Shown here: in pieces, positions 36,215 to 45,541 of the stretch
Layout of the letters: each line of letters begins with the position of its first letter
Position numbering within the stretch: position 1 is the first letter of the stretch
Assembly (NCBI RefSeq): GCF_017312485.1
Contig: NZ_BMBA01000001.1
Coordinates: forward strand, 758,396-822,395
From: Clostridium zeae
GTDB lineage: Bacteria; Bacillota; Clostridia; Clostridiales; Clostridiaceae
Direction of reading: 5' to 3'
DNA: 64,000 nt
Translations under genes and position numbers: made by a program
The notes under the pieces: generated by a model
Told to the model about the DNA's origin: nothing
The model's database searches: none
What the model saw: only the letters and a program-made list of their open reading frames with translations

Positions 36215-38872
36215 TCACCATAAAGTTGGATCCTTATATGTTAACACCTTAACTGCCCCTAACAGTCCTACTGGTTCTTGTATTGCATATTGGGAAAAGG
36301 CATCTTTATGAGCCTTAACTAATGTATTAGTAACTTCAACTACTAAAGAATTAGTCCCCTTCTTTAAATAACTCGAAATATCAAACTTATATGGAGGACA
36401 TATTCTTACTCCAAGATTTTCTCCGTTTAACCACAGCTCTGCAATCTCATAAACTCTGCCAAGATCCAATAGAGCTTTTTCTACAGTCTCTTTTACTTCA
36501 AAATTTATTTCATATTTCACAGTCCCTGAAAAGTTTGGATATAAATTAGGTATTGATAAATTCACCAATTTATCTAAATGTACCTCTTTCTTGAAGTTTG
36601 GATAATCTAGAGGTTCTGCCATAGAAACTTTCCAGCTTCCTTCAATGTTAAGCTCTTCTACTTCTTTTAAATCTTCCATATTATCTACATCATAATTTTC
36701 TAAATCATCACTACTAAATATAATAATCTTGGACTCATAGGCACTTAAATTTAGATCTATTTCTACGCCTCCATCTCTAAACTGAGATTTACAGGCCTTT
36801 ATTGAATTATTAAAAGCATCATAGTACACAGATTTTTTATTCAATGGGATATATACCTTTGTATCTATGTTGGTATATGGATGCTCATTAAAGAACATAA
36901 ATATATCTTCATCCTTATGTTTATAATGATAATAGGTTACGTAAGGCTCAAAACTATCTAGGACAATTTCATTTATACCTAAATCTTTTATTTTCTCTGC
37001 AACACCGTTAAGCTGTACTATTTCACAGTTATTACTTTCTTTCAACTTAGCTATAAGTTCCTTAATCTCAACACCTTCGCTAGCTCTCTCAGTAAGTTTA
37101 CTTATAAAAATCACTTTAAGCCCTTTTTCTGTGAGTTCATATATACTCTTTAACAAATTCTGTGGTAAAGCTTCAGCATAAGGAATTACAAGACATTTAA
37201 AACTTTCATTATTCAAAAATAACTTTCCATCCCTCACAGCAGGATCACCACTGAAAACATCTGCTGGAATTATATCACAATCGATTTGATTTTGTACTAG
37301 CTCCTTAACTACTTTATGGAAAGGCATATACTCTCCTGACCATTCAGCTTCTCCATGGTATAACACAGCAACAGGTGCTATATGAGTTCCTTCCGAAAGC
37401 AGGTGACTTATTCTATTAGTATAATCTGACCACTTTTTCATAAACCTGAACTGAGGATCATTGCCTCCAGCATAAAAATGTGGTGGACAATCCCAATCTG
37501 GAAAAGGCTTTGGAGAAAATGCATGAGGCACAAAATTATTGACACCTCTAACTAAAAGGTGATCAGTAAGCCACTTCATGGACTTTAACCCTTCAACCCA
37601 TCCATAGGCTCCGAAAAGTTCACACATGGTTCTTCCCTTTTTCTTTGGATCTATGTGTCCCAAGGAAGCACCTAGCTTGGCTAAACCATAATGAAAGAAT
37701 TCTCCATCCCAGCCTGCTGCAGTAAATCCGCTGTGCAAAAATTCCATCCCCGGAACAATTTGCCCTCCAATAACATCAATTCCGGACATGTCCTGTCCAT
37801 CTAAAGCTCTAAAGAAATGACCTGGTCCATAGCCTAATCTACTGTGCGCCCCGTTATCCTCAATTACATGTCCTATATATTCCACTCCATGCTCTCTGCA
37901 CCAATCACCTAACTGTGTCGTGAAGTTTTTACCATAAAGCCTACTTACAATATCCATATAGTGATATCTAATAGCATGATCCTTATCTCCTACACCACCA
38001 GCAAACAGAAGTGGAAGACTTACTAAAACCTCTTCTCCAATTTCACTTTCCAATATTTCAAGCATATCATTGCTCCATGGCAATACCATTTTAGTTCTGC
38101 CGATAGCCCCTTCAAAGCCTTTTAAGTTTCCAAACCTTGGCTCATCAGAAAAGAATCCAGCCAAAGTTTTTCCAAAATCCTCTTTATATCTGTTGTAATG
38201 AGGTTCATATACTGTATCTATTAAAACTCTTGTAGCTTTAGCAACTATTGGATTTAAATAATCTTTAGTTGTTTCTTCTCCACCGTTACGAGTCATAAAT
38301 ACAACAAATATACTCCATTTTCCTTCCGGTATGTCCCAATAAAGAACTCCATCCTTAACAAATTCTGAAACATCAATAAGAGTCTTTTCATCAATTGCCC
38401 CTGTTTCTGTATCTGATATCTTAACAGCTATAACTGCTAAAATCTTATCTTCACCTTTATAACCAGGCATCGCTGATACACGTCCTGGATAATATTTGAT
38501 TATGAAAGACGAGTCTTTTAATGGTCCTGGAAAATCCATGCGATGCGCATTTAAATACCACTTCTTAAGTTCTGGATGTTCCTCTTTTATCTTGCCTGCT
38601 GCATAGCCTGTAGGAAAGTGACTGTCATCCAGTACCCAAACCTTCATTTCCCGTTTTCTTGCTTCATCCATTATGATGTCCATATCTCTCCACCATAAAG
38701 GTCCAACAAAATCAGGATGTGGTCTTGATTCTATGCAAACTGCTTTGATACCTGCTTCATTTATATGCTTCATATAGTCTCTTAGGGTTTCTTCATCCTC
38801 ACCATGCTGCCAAAAGAAAGGCAGTATATAATTTTTTTCTTCGTTATTTAAAACCTCATTCAATCTTTTCAT
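36215..38872 (-). CDS. glycoside hydrolase, alpha-L-rhamnosidase-like with jelly-roll domain
   Basis: The 885-residue cytoplasmic protein has no signal peptide. The N-terminal catalytic barrel contains RDYMKHINEAGIKAVCIESR, WWRDMDIIMDEARKREMKVW and LAGFFSDEPRFG. The C-terminal 130 residues form a GH2-type sugar-binding jelly roll (KALLDLGRVYEIAELWLNGE, GVRICPPYKFDISSYLKKG). This two-part layout is that of GH106-like rhamnosidases and related uncharacterised glycosidases; the exact family is not certain. It follows the PTS gene in the same direction and shares with it an upstream regulatory element (39004-39046), so the substrate is probably imported by that PTS. Confidence 0.78.
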   Translation of the reverse strand: MKRLNEVLNNEEKNYILPFFWQHGEDEETLRDYMKHINEAGIKAVCIESRPHPDFVGPLWWRDMDIIMDEARKREMKVWVLDDSHFPTGYAAGKIKEEHPELKKWYLNAHRMDFPGPLKDSSFIIKYYPGRVSAMPGYKGEDKILAVIAVKISDTETGAIDEKTLIDVSEFVKDGVLYWDIPEGKWSIFVVFMTRNGGEETTKDYLNPIVAKATRVLIDTVYEPHYNRYKEDFGKTLAGFFSDEPRFGNLKGFEGAIGRTKMVLPWSNDMLEILESEIGEEVLVSLPLLFAGGVGDKDHAIRYHYMDIVSRLYGKNFTTQLGDWCREHGVEYIGHVIEDNGAHSRLGYGPGHFFRALDGQDMSGIDVIGGQIVPGMEFLHSGFTAAGWDGEFFHYGLAKLGASLGHIDPKKKGRTMCELFGAYGWVEGLKSMKWLTDHLLVRGVNNFVPHAFSPKPFPDWDCPPHFYAGGNDPQFRFMKKWSDYTNRISHLLSEGTHIAPVAVLYHGEAEWSGEYMPFHKVVKELVQNQIDCDIIPADVFSGDPAVRDGKLFLNNESFKCLVIPYAEALPQNLLKSIYELTEKGLKVIFISKLTERASEGVEIKELIAKLKESNNCEIVQLNGVAEKIKDLGINEIVLDSFEPYVTYYHYKHKDEDIFMFFNEHPYTNIDTKVYIPLNKKSVYYDAFNNSIKACKSQFRDGGVEIDLNLSAYESKIIIFSSDDLENYDVDNMEDLKEVEELNIEGSWKVSMAEPLDYPNFKKEVHLDKLVNLSIPNLYPNFSGTVKYEINFEVKETVEKALLDLGRVYEIAELWLNGENLGVRICPPYKFDISSYLKKGTNSLVVEVTNTLVKAHKDAFSQYAIQEPVGLLGAVKVLTYKDPTLW

Positions 38873-39003
38873 AGTTTACCTTCCTTGTCTGCTAATCTTT
38901 AAAAAGCTCCATTACAGAAACTTAATTTGTACATATTTAATAAACGCCATTTTAAAGTACTATCAGTCATAGTAAATTAATATTATCACTCAAATATCTT
39001 AAT

Positions 39004-39046
39004 AAAAATATCAAAACACAAGATGTTTACTGACCAAACTTAACAT
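39004..39046 (-). promoter_or_regulatory. shared upstream element, glycosidase copy
   Basis: A 43-bp block identical at 39 positions to 40702-40744 and in the same orientation. It lies 132 bases upstream of the glycosidase start. Read on the minus strand it ends in TTGATATTTTT, a possible -35. It is a candidate binding site for the AraC regulator at 40786. Confidence 0.6.
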
Positions 39047-39083
39047 CATCACTATTTATTACTAATTTTGAATTAGATTCAAA

Positions 39084-39130
39084 TAGGAGGATTAGCCAAT
39101 TGTACATCTTTAACAAAAGTAATCCTCCTA
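39084..39130 (-). terminator. probable terminator of the PTS gene
   Basis: A perfect 11-bp stem (taggaggatta / taatcctccta) with a 25-base loop, 27 bases after the PTS stop. The T tract is poor, so termination may be partial and allow some read-through into the glycosidase gene. Confidence 0.6.
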
Positions 39131-39156
39131 AATTAATTAAATATATATCTTAAATA

Positions 39157-40524
39157 TTATTTTTCGTCCCCTTTTACTCCGAAGAAGAAGCTTACAACAC
39201 CTGAAACTACAAATGAAACTACTGAAGCTATTATATATACAATAAATCCACTATTACTACCTGATGGGTTGATAAACATTGGCGCTCCCAGTAATCCACC
39301 ACCAGCGAAACCATACATAACAACATGGCCAGCAGCTGTAATTGCACCACCTATAGCTCCACCAATGAAGGCACTTACAAAAACCTTTCTATAAGGTAAC
39401 GCTATACCGTAAATGATCGGTTCAGTGACACCAAGTAATCCTGTAATAACATTAGAGAAGCCGAAGGCTTTCTTTTCTTTATCCTTAACTTTCAGTGCAA
39501 AGCCTAAAGTAGCTCCTGACAATGCGAATACAGTCACTGAAAGAATAGCATTAATAGGATCTTGATGCATAGTTGCAATGTTATTTATTAGAATTGGAAT
39601 AAATGCATAGTGAAGTCCAAATATTACAATTAACTGCCAGAATGCCCCTAGTATTATTCCTGCAATTATAGGACTAAAATTAAAAATACCTGAAGTTGCA
39701 GCTGCTAATCCACTGCTGATATATGTTCCTATAGGCCCAATTACCAAGAAGGTTAGCGGTACTACTATTAATGCTGTAAAGAAAGGTGTAAACATTAATT
39801 GCATTTGCGTAGGTAATGTTTTCTTAAAGAAATTTTCTACTTTTGATGCCACATATACTGCTAATATGATTGGAAAAACAGAACTTGTATAACTCATCAA
39901 AATTACTGGTAATCCTAAAAATGACATACTTGCTTGCTTACTAAAAGCAGTTATGATGTCAGGATATACAAGCGCAGCACCAATAGCAGCTCCTAAATAT
40001 TGATTTGACTTGAATTTTGCTGCAGCAGAGAAACCTAAAATTATTGGTAAAAAGTAAAAGAATCCATCTGCAAAGGCATAAAGAATTTTGTAAGCTCCTG
40101 CATCTGCTGATAGCAAGTGAAAGGTAGTACATATTGCCAGCATTGCTTTCATAAGACCAGCTCCCCCTAATGCGCCGAGCACAGGGCTGAAGATACCAGA
40201 AATAGTTTTAAAAAGCGCATTAAATATAGTGTCTTTTTTCCCGCTTTCTGCAGTTTCAGCCGAAGCCTCATTCTCTTTAATCCCAAGTACCTCAGTTACT
40301 GCAGCGTATGCCTTTCCTACCTCATTACCTATAACTACTTGATATTGTCCTCCTTGCTTTACTACAGATAAAACACCTTTTGTGCTTTTAATTGCTTCTG
40401 TGTTTGCAATTTTCTCATCTTTTAACACAAAGCGTAGTCTTGTTATACAATGTGTTACACTTTCAATGTTATCTTTTCCACCAACAAGCTCTACTACTTG
40501 TTTTGCTAATGCTTTGAAATCCAT
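39157..40524 (-). CDS. PTS transporter EIIBC component, glucose/beta-glucoside superfamily
   Basis: About 455 residues. The EIIB domain (residues about 1-85) has the phosphorylated cysteine in ESVTHCITRLRFVLKDE. The EIIC domain (about 105-450) has ten or so helices and the substrate-loop pattern GLLGVTEPIIYGIALPYRK. No EIIA domain is attached, so a separate EIIA must serve it. The frame is open to 40596, but GGAGGAG selects ATG 40524. It belongs with the AraC regulator (divergent) and the glycosidase downstream. Confidence 0.92.
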   Translation of the reverse strand: MDFKALAKQVVELVGGKDNIESVTHCITRLRFVLKDEKIANTEAIKSTKGVLSVVKQGGQYQVVIGNEVGKAYAAVTEVLGIKENEASAETAESGKKDTIFNALFKTISGIFSPVLGALGGAGLMKAMLAICTTFHLLSADAGAYKILYAFADGFFYFLPIILGFSAAAKFKSNQYLGAAIGAALVYPDIITAFSKQASMSFLGLPVILMSYTSSVFPIILAVYVASKVENFFKKTLPTQMQLMFTPFFTALIVVPLTFLVIGPIGTYISSGLAAATSGIFNFSPIIAGIILGAFWQLIVIFGLHYAFIPILINNIATMHQDPINAILSVTVFALSGATLGFALKVKDKEKKAFGFSNVITGLLGVTEPIIYGIALPYRKVFVSAFIGGAIGGAITAAGHVVMYGFAGGGLLGAPMFINPSGSNSGFIVYIIASVVSFVVSGVVSFFFGVKGDEK

Positions 40525-40548
40525 TTTTTCTCCTCCCATCGATATATG

Positions 40549-40643
40549 GATGTACCACTTCATAGTAAAATTTATATTTTCAAAAACCCCTCTCAAAACC
40601 CAGAAGAGTTTTGAAAATAGATTTCGGTTTGAAGTGGTACATC
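40549..40643. repeat. 95-bp inverted-repeat element, copy A
   Basis: Perfect 13-bp terminal repeats (gatgtaccacttc / gaagtggtacatc) with an inner complementary region (ttttcaaaaa / gttttgaaaa). Same length and body as the units at 4705-4799 and 35361-35455. It lies between the PTS start and the shared regulatory element, pushing that element away from the gene. Confidence 0.8.
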
Positions 40644-40701
40644 TTTAATACAAACTGTTATAATTGCTACATGTAAATGATAACATTTTATATAATGCTT
40701 C

Positions 40702-40744
40702 AAAAATATCAAAACAAAAGATGTTGACTAACCAAACTTAATAT
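40702..40744 (-). promoter_or_regulatory. shared upstream element, PTS copy
   Basis: The partner of 39004-39046 (39 of 43 identical). On the minus strand it contains aagtttggttagtcaacatc and runs into TTGATA, which has TAAAAT 16 bases later. It lies between the divergent PTS and AraC genes and so could serve both. Distance to the PTS start is enlarged by the 95-bp repeat. Confidence 0.6.
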
Positions 40745-40785
40745 TATAAGCTATAGATATTATTTGCAAAGAATGGAGTTTGTAT

Positions 40786-41781
40786 ATGGAATATTTTGAA
40801 TTAGATAAAAAACTGCGTACTTTGACAGAAAGTGAAAAGAGACACAAGGAAGAGCCTTTTATTTCTGAAATATATAAGAGCATGGAGCAGGTTGATGTAA
40901 ACGGAAAAAATGCATATATATTTAATTTTGATGAAGCTTTTCAACATGGTAAATTTCTTCTGAACAAACATACTCGCTTTTCAGAAGTTCCTATGCATAT
41001 ACACACTTATATAGAGCTAAACTACATATATTCAGGCCACTGTACTCAAATTATTAATGACAAAGAAATAATACTGAGTGAAGGGCAGGTGTGCATAGTA
41101 GATACAGGTGTTCCTCATGCAGTTTTGGCAACTACGGAAAATGATATTATAATCAACCTTCTCATGAGCAGGGAATACTTCTCAACTTCCTTCCTAAGCA
41201 GATTGTCAGGCAAAGGAATTATCTCAGAGTTTTTGATAAACGCTTTATCAGACAGAAAAGAACACGATAACTATATTATTTTCAACTCAGAAAATAATAC
41301 AAAGCTTCCAAAACATATAAGAGAACTTCTATGTGAGTATTTTGATAAATCCCTATACTCAGATGAAATCATAGATTGCTATTTGATACTTATATTTACA
41401 GAATTAATGAGGGTCTTTCAGTATGAGACCAATCAATATCAAGCAGCTTCAAATAGAAATGCCACAATCATCGACATACTTCAATACTTAGAGGAAAATT
41501 ATATGACCTGCACTTTAGCTTCTACAGCAGCACATTTTAATTTCCATCCCAACTACCTAAGTTCTCTGATAAAAAAGAGTACCAATAAGTCTTTTAAGGA
41601 ACTTATTCAAGCTCAGAAATTGACCCAGTCCTCTATTCTGCTTACCAATAGTGATTTGCCTATTTACGAAATTGCAAATAACATTGGCTATGAAAATCTA
41701 AACTTTTTTTATAAAAAATTTAAAATCTACTTTGGTGTAACTCCAAATGAATTTCGTGAAAAACATAAAGCATATAATTAA
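40786..41781 (+). CDS. AraC family transcriptional regulator with cupin sensor domain
   Basis: The 331-residue protein has an N-terminal cupin-like sugar-binding domain (about residues 45-150; PMHIHTYIELNYIYSGH, EGQVCIVDTGVPHAV). The C-terminal AraC double HTH spans about 230-330 (LASTAAHFNFHPNYLSSLIK, EIANNIGYENLNFFYKKFK). ATG 40786 fits the GAATGGAG site better than TTG 40780. It is divergent from the PTS gene and probably controls PTS and glycosidase through the duplicated 43-bp element. Confidence 0.9.
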   Translation: MEYFELDKKLRTLTESEKRHKEEPFISEIYKSMEQVDVNGKNAYIFNFDEAFQHGKFLLNKHTRFSEVPMHIHTYIELNYIYSGHCTQIINDKEIILSEGQVCIVDTGVPHAVLATTENDIIINLLMSREYFSTSFLSRLSGKGIISEFLINALSDRKEHDNYIIFNSENNTKLPKHIRELLCEYFDKSLYSDEIIDCYLILIFTELMRVFQYETNQYQAASNRNATIIDILQYLEENYMTCTLASTAAHFNFHPNYLSSLIKKSTNKSFKELIQAQKLTQSSILLTNSDLPIYEIANNIGYENLNFFYKKFKIYFGVTPNEFREKHKAYN

Positions 41782-41789
41782 TAAAATTA

Positions 41790-41839
41790 AGAATCGAAAA
41801 GATGACTTAAATACTAGTATAAATCATCTTTTCGATTCT
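41790..41839. terminator. bidirectional terminator
   Basis: A perfect 16-bp stem (agaatcgaaaagatga / tcatcttttcgattct) with an 18-base loop between the convergent AraC and histidine kinase genes. Confidence 0.8.
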
Positions 41840-41886
41840 ATAAGTTTAAGCAAGAATAATATACAACAAGTTGCTTTTATTAATTA

Positions 41887-44800
41887 TTATAAATATATAT
41901 CAGAAAACTCTACTGTTGTTGTTTGGATAAGTCTATTATCCATTAAATCTGCTGAGGTTTCTATATTTGTCTCTTCTATAACTTGCTCATCTGGAAGAAT
42001 AATTTTAAAGGTACTTCCTTTACCAACCTTGCTTTTAACTGATATGTCCCCGTTTAATGCTTCAACAAATCTTTTAACAAGTGACAATCCAATTCCAGCA
42101 CCTTCTGCTTGTCTTGATAGTGAGCTATCAACCTGTCCAAATCTATCAAATATGACATCAAGTTTATCCTCTGGGATACCAATTCCATTATCTTTAACTT
42201 CAACGCATACTTTATTTTTTGTAGCACGTAGCTTTACAGTTATCAGCTTACCTACAGGAGTAAATTTAATTGCATTTGACAGAAGATTAAGAAGTATCCT
42301 CTCGTATTTCTCATCATCGATACCTATTATTTTACTTTCTATAGTGGATGCAAAGATTACTGCTACCCCCTTTTGTGAAGCATAGGTGTAAACTGATTCT
42401 ACAATGGAGTTCGTAAGAAAGACTAGGTCTATATTTCTTTTATGAATTTTAATTCTTCCTGCATCAGAACGAGTAATATCTAAAAGATTATTTACTAGTC
42501 TTAATTGCCTAAAGGTGTTCTGCCTTATTATATTAATGTATTTTTGGGTTCTATCAGTGAGATCATCTTTACAAATAAAATTCATTGTTTGTATGGCTGT
42601 GTTAATAACATTAATTGGTGTTCTGAATTCATGAGATATTAATGATAGAAAATCATCCTTCATTTCGATTACTTTTTCTAGTGCTTCATTCTTTTCCCGT
42701 TCTACTTGTACCAACTTTAGTTGATTTTCATTTAAAGTTTCCACATTCTCTATATAATCGGTCATATCACGAATACATACTATTGCAGAAACCATATCGC
42801 CACTGATGTCATAAATAGGGCATCCATTTAGACTAAGATATTTAATCTTGTCAGGACTAATAGACTTTACAATAACATTGTCTATCTTTTCTCCTTTTAA
42901 AATTCTCGAACTTGGCATATCATCTATACTTAGATCTTTTCCGTCCAAATAATAATATTTTGTATGTTCTATAGATTCTCTGCATTCATTAGCCTTCTCT
43001 GCATTAAATCCCATGTCATAGGCACGTTTGTTATTATATATATAGCTACCATCTGGATTCATTATAAATAGCGCATCATTCATATTCTCTATAACAGCTT
43101 CAAGCAATTCTTTTTGTTTTCTTAAATTTTCTTCACCTTCACGCAACCTTTCAGCATCTAGCTTCTGCACGATTAAGTCTGCTGCTTGTCTTGCTACCAC
43201 ATCTAAGAGTCTCAACTGACGTTCTGAAGGATTATAGCATTCTCGCCAGTGAGTAGATATCATCCCAACCATTCTGCCACTACGGGAATATAATGGAGTA
43301 GTCTGGACAGAATTAATACCTGTATTTAGATATACAGTTTGATCCTCTGTGCCCTCAATAAATGGGCATTTATTTACATTAGGGACGATAACACGTTGAC
43401 CTGTACGCAAAGCCTCACCACAAGTAGAACCTGACTCTACATGCACCCATTCCCAAAACTCTGCTGCTTCCGGATTGAACCCTCTAAAAGCTAGTAATTG
43501 GAGCTTATTGCTACTATGATTTTCAAGGTGAAGCATCTGTATACTTGCATATTCCGAATCCATTATTTTCATTGCAGCGTCTATTATTTTTTCATACAAT
43601 ACCTGTACATCGTCTTGTAATAGGAGTTCCATACTTATACTTTGCAGAAGTTTGGCATCTGATAATTCTACTTCAAGTTGCTCCTTCTGCTTTGTTAATT
43701 CCTTTTCATATCCCATTATTTTTGAAATATCATGGTGAGTTACTACTGCAGATAAGAAATTATTTTCCGAATCTAAAACAGGAACTGCATTAACTTCTAA
43801 AATCACGTTCTTATCGTCAAATTTATAAATTATTTTTTCATTACTGACTTTTTCACCTCTCATAACTCTGCTAGCAGGTAAACTGTCAAAAGGTATTAGG
43901 TTATCCTCAACATCAAAAAATCGCCTTTCATCATTAAAACTGCTAATATTGAACGGAATAAAAGGATGTTCTTTACGTGCTTTAGAATTTATATGTATAG
44001 CATTGCCAGTCTCATCATAAATAGCAACAGATTCATTCATGCTATCAATAGCAGCTTCCAACTGAGCTTTTTGGTGTTTAATAAGCTTTTCTTTCTCTAT
44101 CCATTCAGTTATGTCTTGAGAAATTACTATATATATTAGCACTTCACCATTTTCATCATAAATAGGTTTTCCTTTCCCTATTAGGTATACCTCTTTCTTA
44201 CCATCTATTACTACTCTTAATTTTGTCTCTTCAACTTCTTCTCCACCATATACTCTATATATTGGTGTTTCTTCTTGGGGAATCATATTTCCATCTAAAT
44301 CATAGTAAGTACAATCATGATCTGGTTTGTCAAATATATTTGCCATATCTAAGCCACTTTGCTCGATGATCTTATCTTGCTTAACAAAATTTCCGTTCTT
44401 ATCTATTAAGGTTATATAATCAGATAAACCATTAATTATAGTTTCTAGTTGTTGCTTCTGGAATTTAATGGTTTTATTTTGTTCCTCTAGTCTTTTTTGA
44501 TTAACAACTCTTTCTGTTACTTCTTGGGAATTGATGACAATATACTTTACCTTTCCAGATTCCTTTATAGGGGTTAATGTAGTATCCCAATAAGTTGTTC
44601 CCCTTTCGAAACCATCGTTTTGAGAACCTTTAAAGTATCTAGGATTTCCTGTGATTATTATCTCTTTCCAAACAAATTCAAAATAACTGTCTTTCCACCC
44701 TGAAATAATCTCATATACTGGTTTTCCATAGGTATTTTCTGGTGTATTATATTGTGTATCAAGACTATCAAGTGCCATTTGGCTAGCTTTAAGCAACGTA

Positions 44801-45192
44801 AAGTCTGGAACACTATAAATAAATATTCCAGCTAGATTTTCAGTGATTTGTGGATAGAGATAGCAAAATTTATCTTCAAGTCTTGAATTAACTTTTTCCT
44901 GAAAAAAGTAAGTTTTCCTATCTGAATCTTCTGTTACACTAATATTAATAACCTTAACTTCAAGAGATTTTGTAAATAAAAAATATTCAAAAGTTTCATC
45001 TATATTTTCATCACTGAAATTAGGGCCAATTCTTAAGATTTCAAATAGATCCTTAGTACTTTTATACAAAAAATCTTCTATACTAAATTCAATCATATCA
45101 GCAAAAGCTTGATTAATTTCTACAATAACCTCATCATTTACAACAATAAAAGGAAGCCCTACGGCACCTTTTAGTGTAACAGTCCTTTTCAT
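41887..45192 (-). CDS. multi-PAS/GAF sensor histidine kinase
   Basis: The 1101-residue protein has no membrane helix. Domains in order: about four PAS domains (residues about 10-110, 115-235, 240-365, 370-490), a GAF domain (about 515-670; HVESGSTCGEALRTGQRVIV), a fifth PAS (about 680-805) and HisKA with the phosphorylated histidine in FLSLISHEFRTPINV. The HATPase domain follows, with NLLSNAIKFTP, VKDNGIGIPEDK, FDRFGQ and GAGIGLSLVKRF. No receiver domain is fused and no response regulator gene is adjacent, so its partner lies elsewhere. GGGGG precedes ATG 45192. Confidence 0.93.
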   Translation of the reverse strand: MKRTVTLKGAVGLPFIVVNDEVIVEINQAFADMIEFSIEDFLYKSTKDLFEILRIGPNFSDENIDETFEYFLFTKSLEVKVINISVTEDSDRKTYFFQEKVNSRLEDKFCYLYPQITENLAGIFIYSVPDFTLLKASQMALDSLDTQYNTPENTYGKPVYEIISGWKDSYFEFVWKEIIITGNPRYFKGSQNDGFERGTTYWDTTLTPIKESGKVKYIVINSQEVTERVVNQKRLEEQNKTIKFQKQQLETIINGLSDYITLIDKNGNFVKQDKIIEQSGLDMANIFDKPDHDCTYYDLDGNMIPQEETPIYRVYGGEEVEETKLRVVIDGKKEVYLIGKGKPIYDENGEVLIYIVISQDITEWIEKEKLIKHQKAQLEAAIDSMNESVAIYDETGNAIHINSKARKEHPFIPFNISSFNDERRFFDVEDNLIPFDSLPASRVMRGEKVSNEKIIYKFDDKNVILEVNAVPVLDSENNFLSAVVTHHDISKIMGYEKELTKQKEQLEVELSDAKLLQSISMELLLQDDVQVLYEKIIDAAMKIMDSEYASIQMLHLENHSSNKLQLLAFRGFNPEAAEFWEWVHVESGSTCGEALRTGQRVIVPNVNKCPFIEGTEDQTVYLNTGINSVQTTPLYSRSGRMVGMISTHWRECYNPSERQLRLLDVVARQAADLIVQKLDAERLREGEENLRKQKELLEAVIENMNDALFIMNPDGSYIYNNKRAYDMGFNAEKANECRESIEHTKYYYLDGKDLSIDDMPSSRILKGEKIDNVIVKSISPDKIKYLSLNGCPIYDISGDMVSAIVCIRDMTDYIENVETLNENQLKLVQVEREKNEALEKVIEMKDDFLSLISHEFRTPINVINTAIQTMNFICKDDLTDRTQKYINIIRQNTFRQLRLVNNLLDITRSDAGRIKIHKRNIDLVFLTNSIVESVYTYASQKGVAVIFASTIESKIIGIDDEKYERILLNLLSNAIKFTPVGKLITVKLRATKNKVCVEVKDNGIGIPEDKLDVIFDRFGQVDSSLSRQAEGAGIGLSLVKRFVEALNGDISVKSKVGKGSTFKIILPDEQVIEETNIETSADLMDNRLIQTTTVEFSDIYL

Positions 45193-45397
45193 AAGAATCC
45201 CCCCTAAATACACTTATCTCCAGTTCACTCAAATACCAACATTATAACATTTTATTCCTTAATTTCCTATTTATTTTGTATGGTTTGATAGAGGTTATGA
45301 ATATTTATTATGAAATATTTTATCTCTGTCTATATAGATAAAATCAATTTGTATTCGTTGAAAATATAGTCTTCAAGGCCGATACTTATAGTAAAAA

Positions 45398-45421
45398 AGA
45401 ACCTTGTTATCTCAAGGTTCT
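45398..45421 (-). terminator. intrinsic terminator
   Basis: A perfect 9-bp stem (agaaccttg / caaggttct) with a six-base loop is followed on the minus strand by six T. It lies just beyond the remnant at 45425-45541 and also ends transcription from the amidohydrolase gene. Confidence 0.8.
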
Positions 45422-45424
45422 TCT

Positions 45425-45541
45425 TCACTGCATTGATTTTTCGGCCTGTTTATTAAAAAAACAAGAAAATGTGTAATCATGCTTCTTAATGTATTCTAGC
45501 CATTCAATTAGAGGTCTATAGTATACATCTTTCCTTAAGCT
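45425..45541 (-). pseudogene. C-terminal remnant of an unidentified gene
   Basis: A frame without start codon reads RKDVYYRPLIEWLEYIKKHD and then YTFSCFFNKQAEKSMQ before a stop that is four bases from a terminator. The composition is convincingly protein-like. Its 5' end merges with the amidohydrolase stop in another frame, suggesting that the amidohydrolase gene or a deletion replaced the front of the original gene. The family is not recognised. Confidence 0.45.

Noticed and set aside
41747-42385. 212-codon open frame on the plus strand
   Set aside because: It lies antisense to the histidine kinase catalytic domain, which has clear motifs, and starts inside the AraC gene end. A shadow frame.
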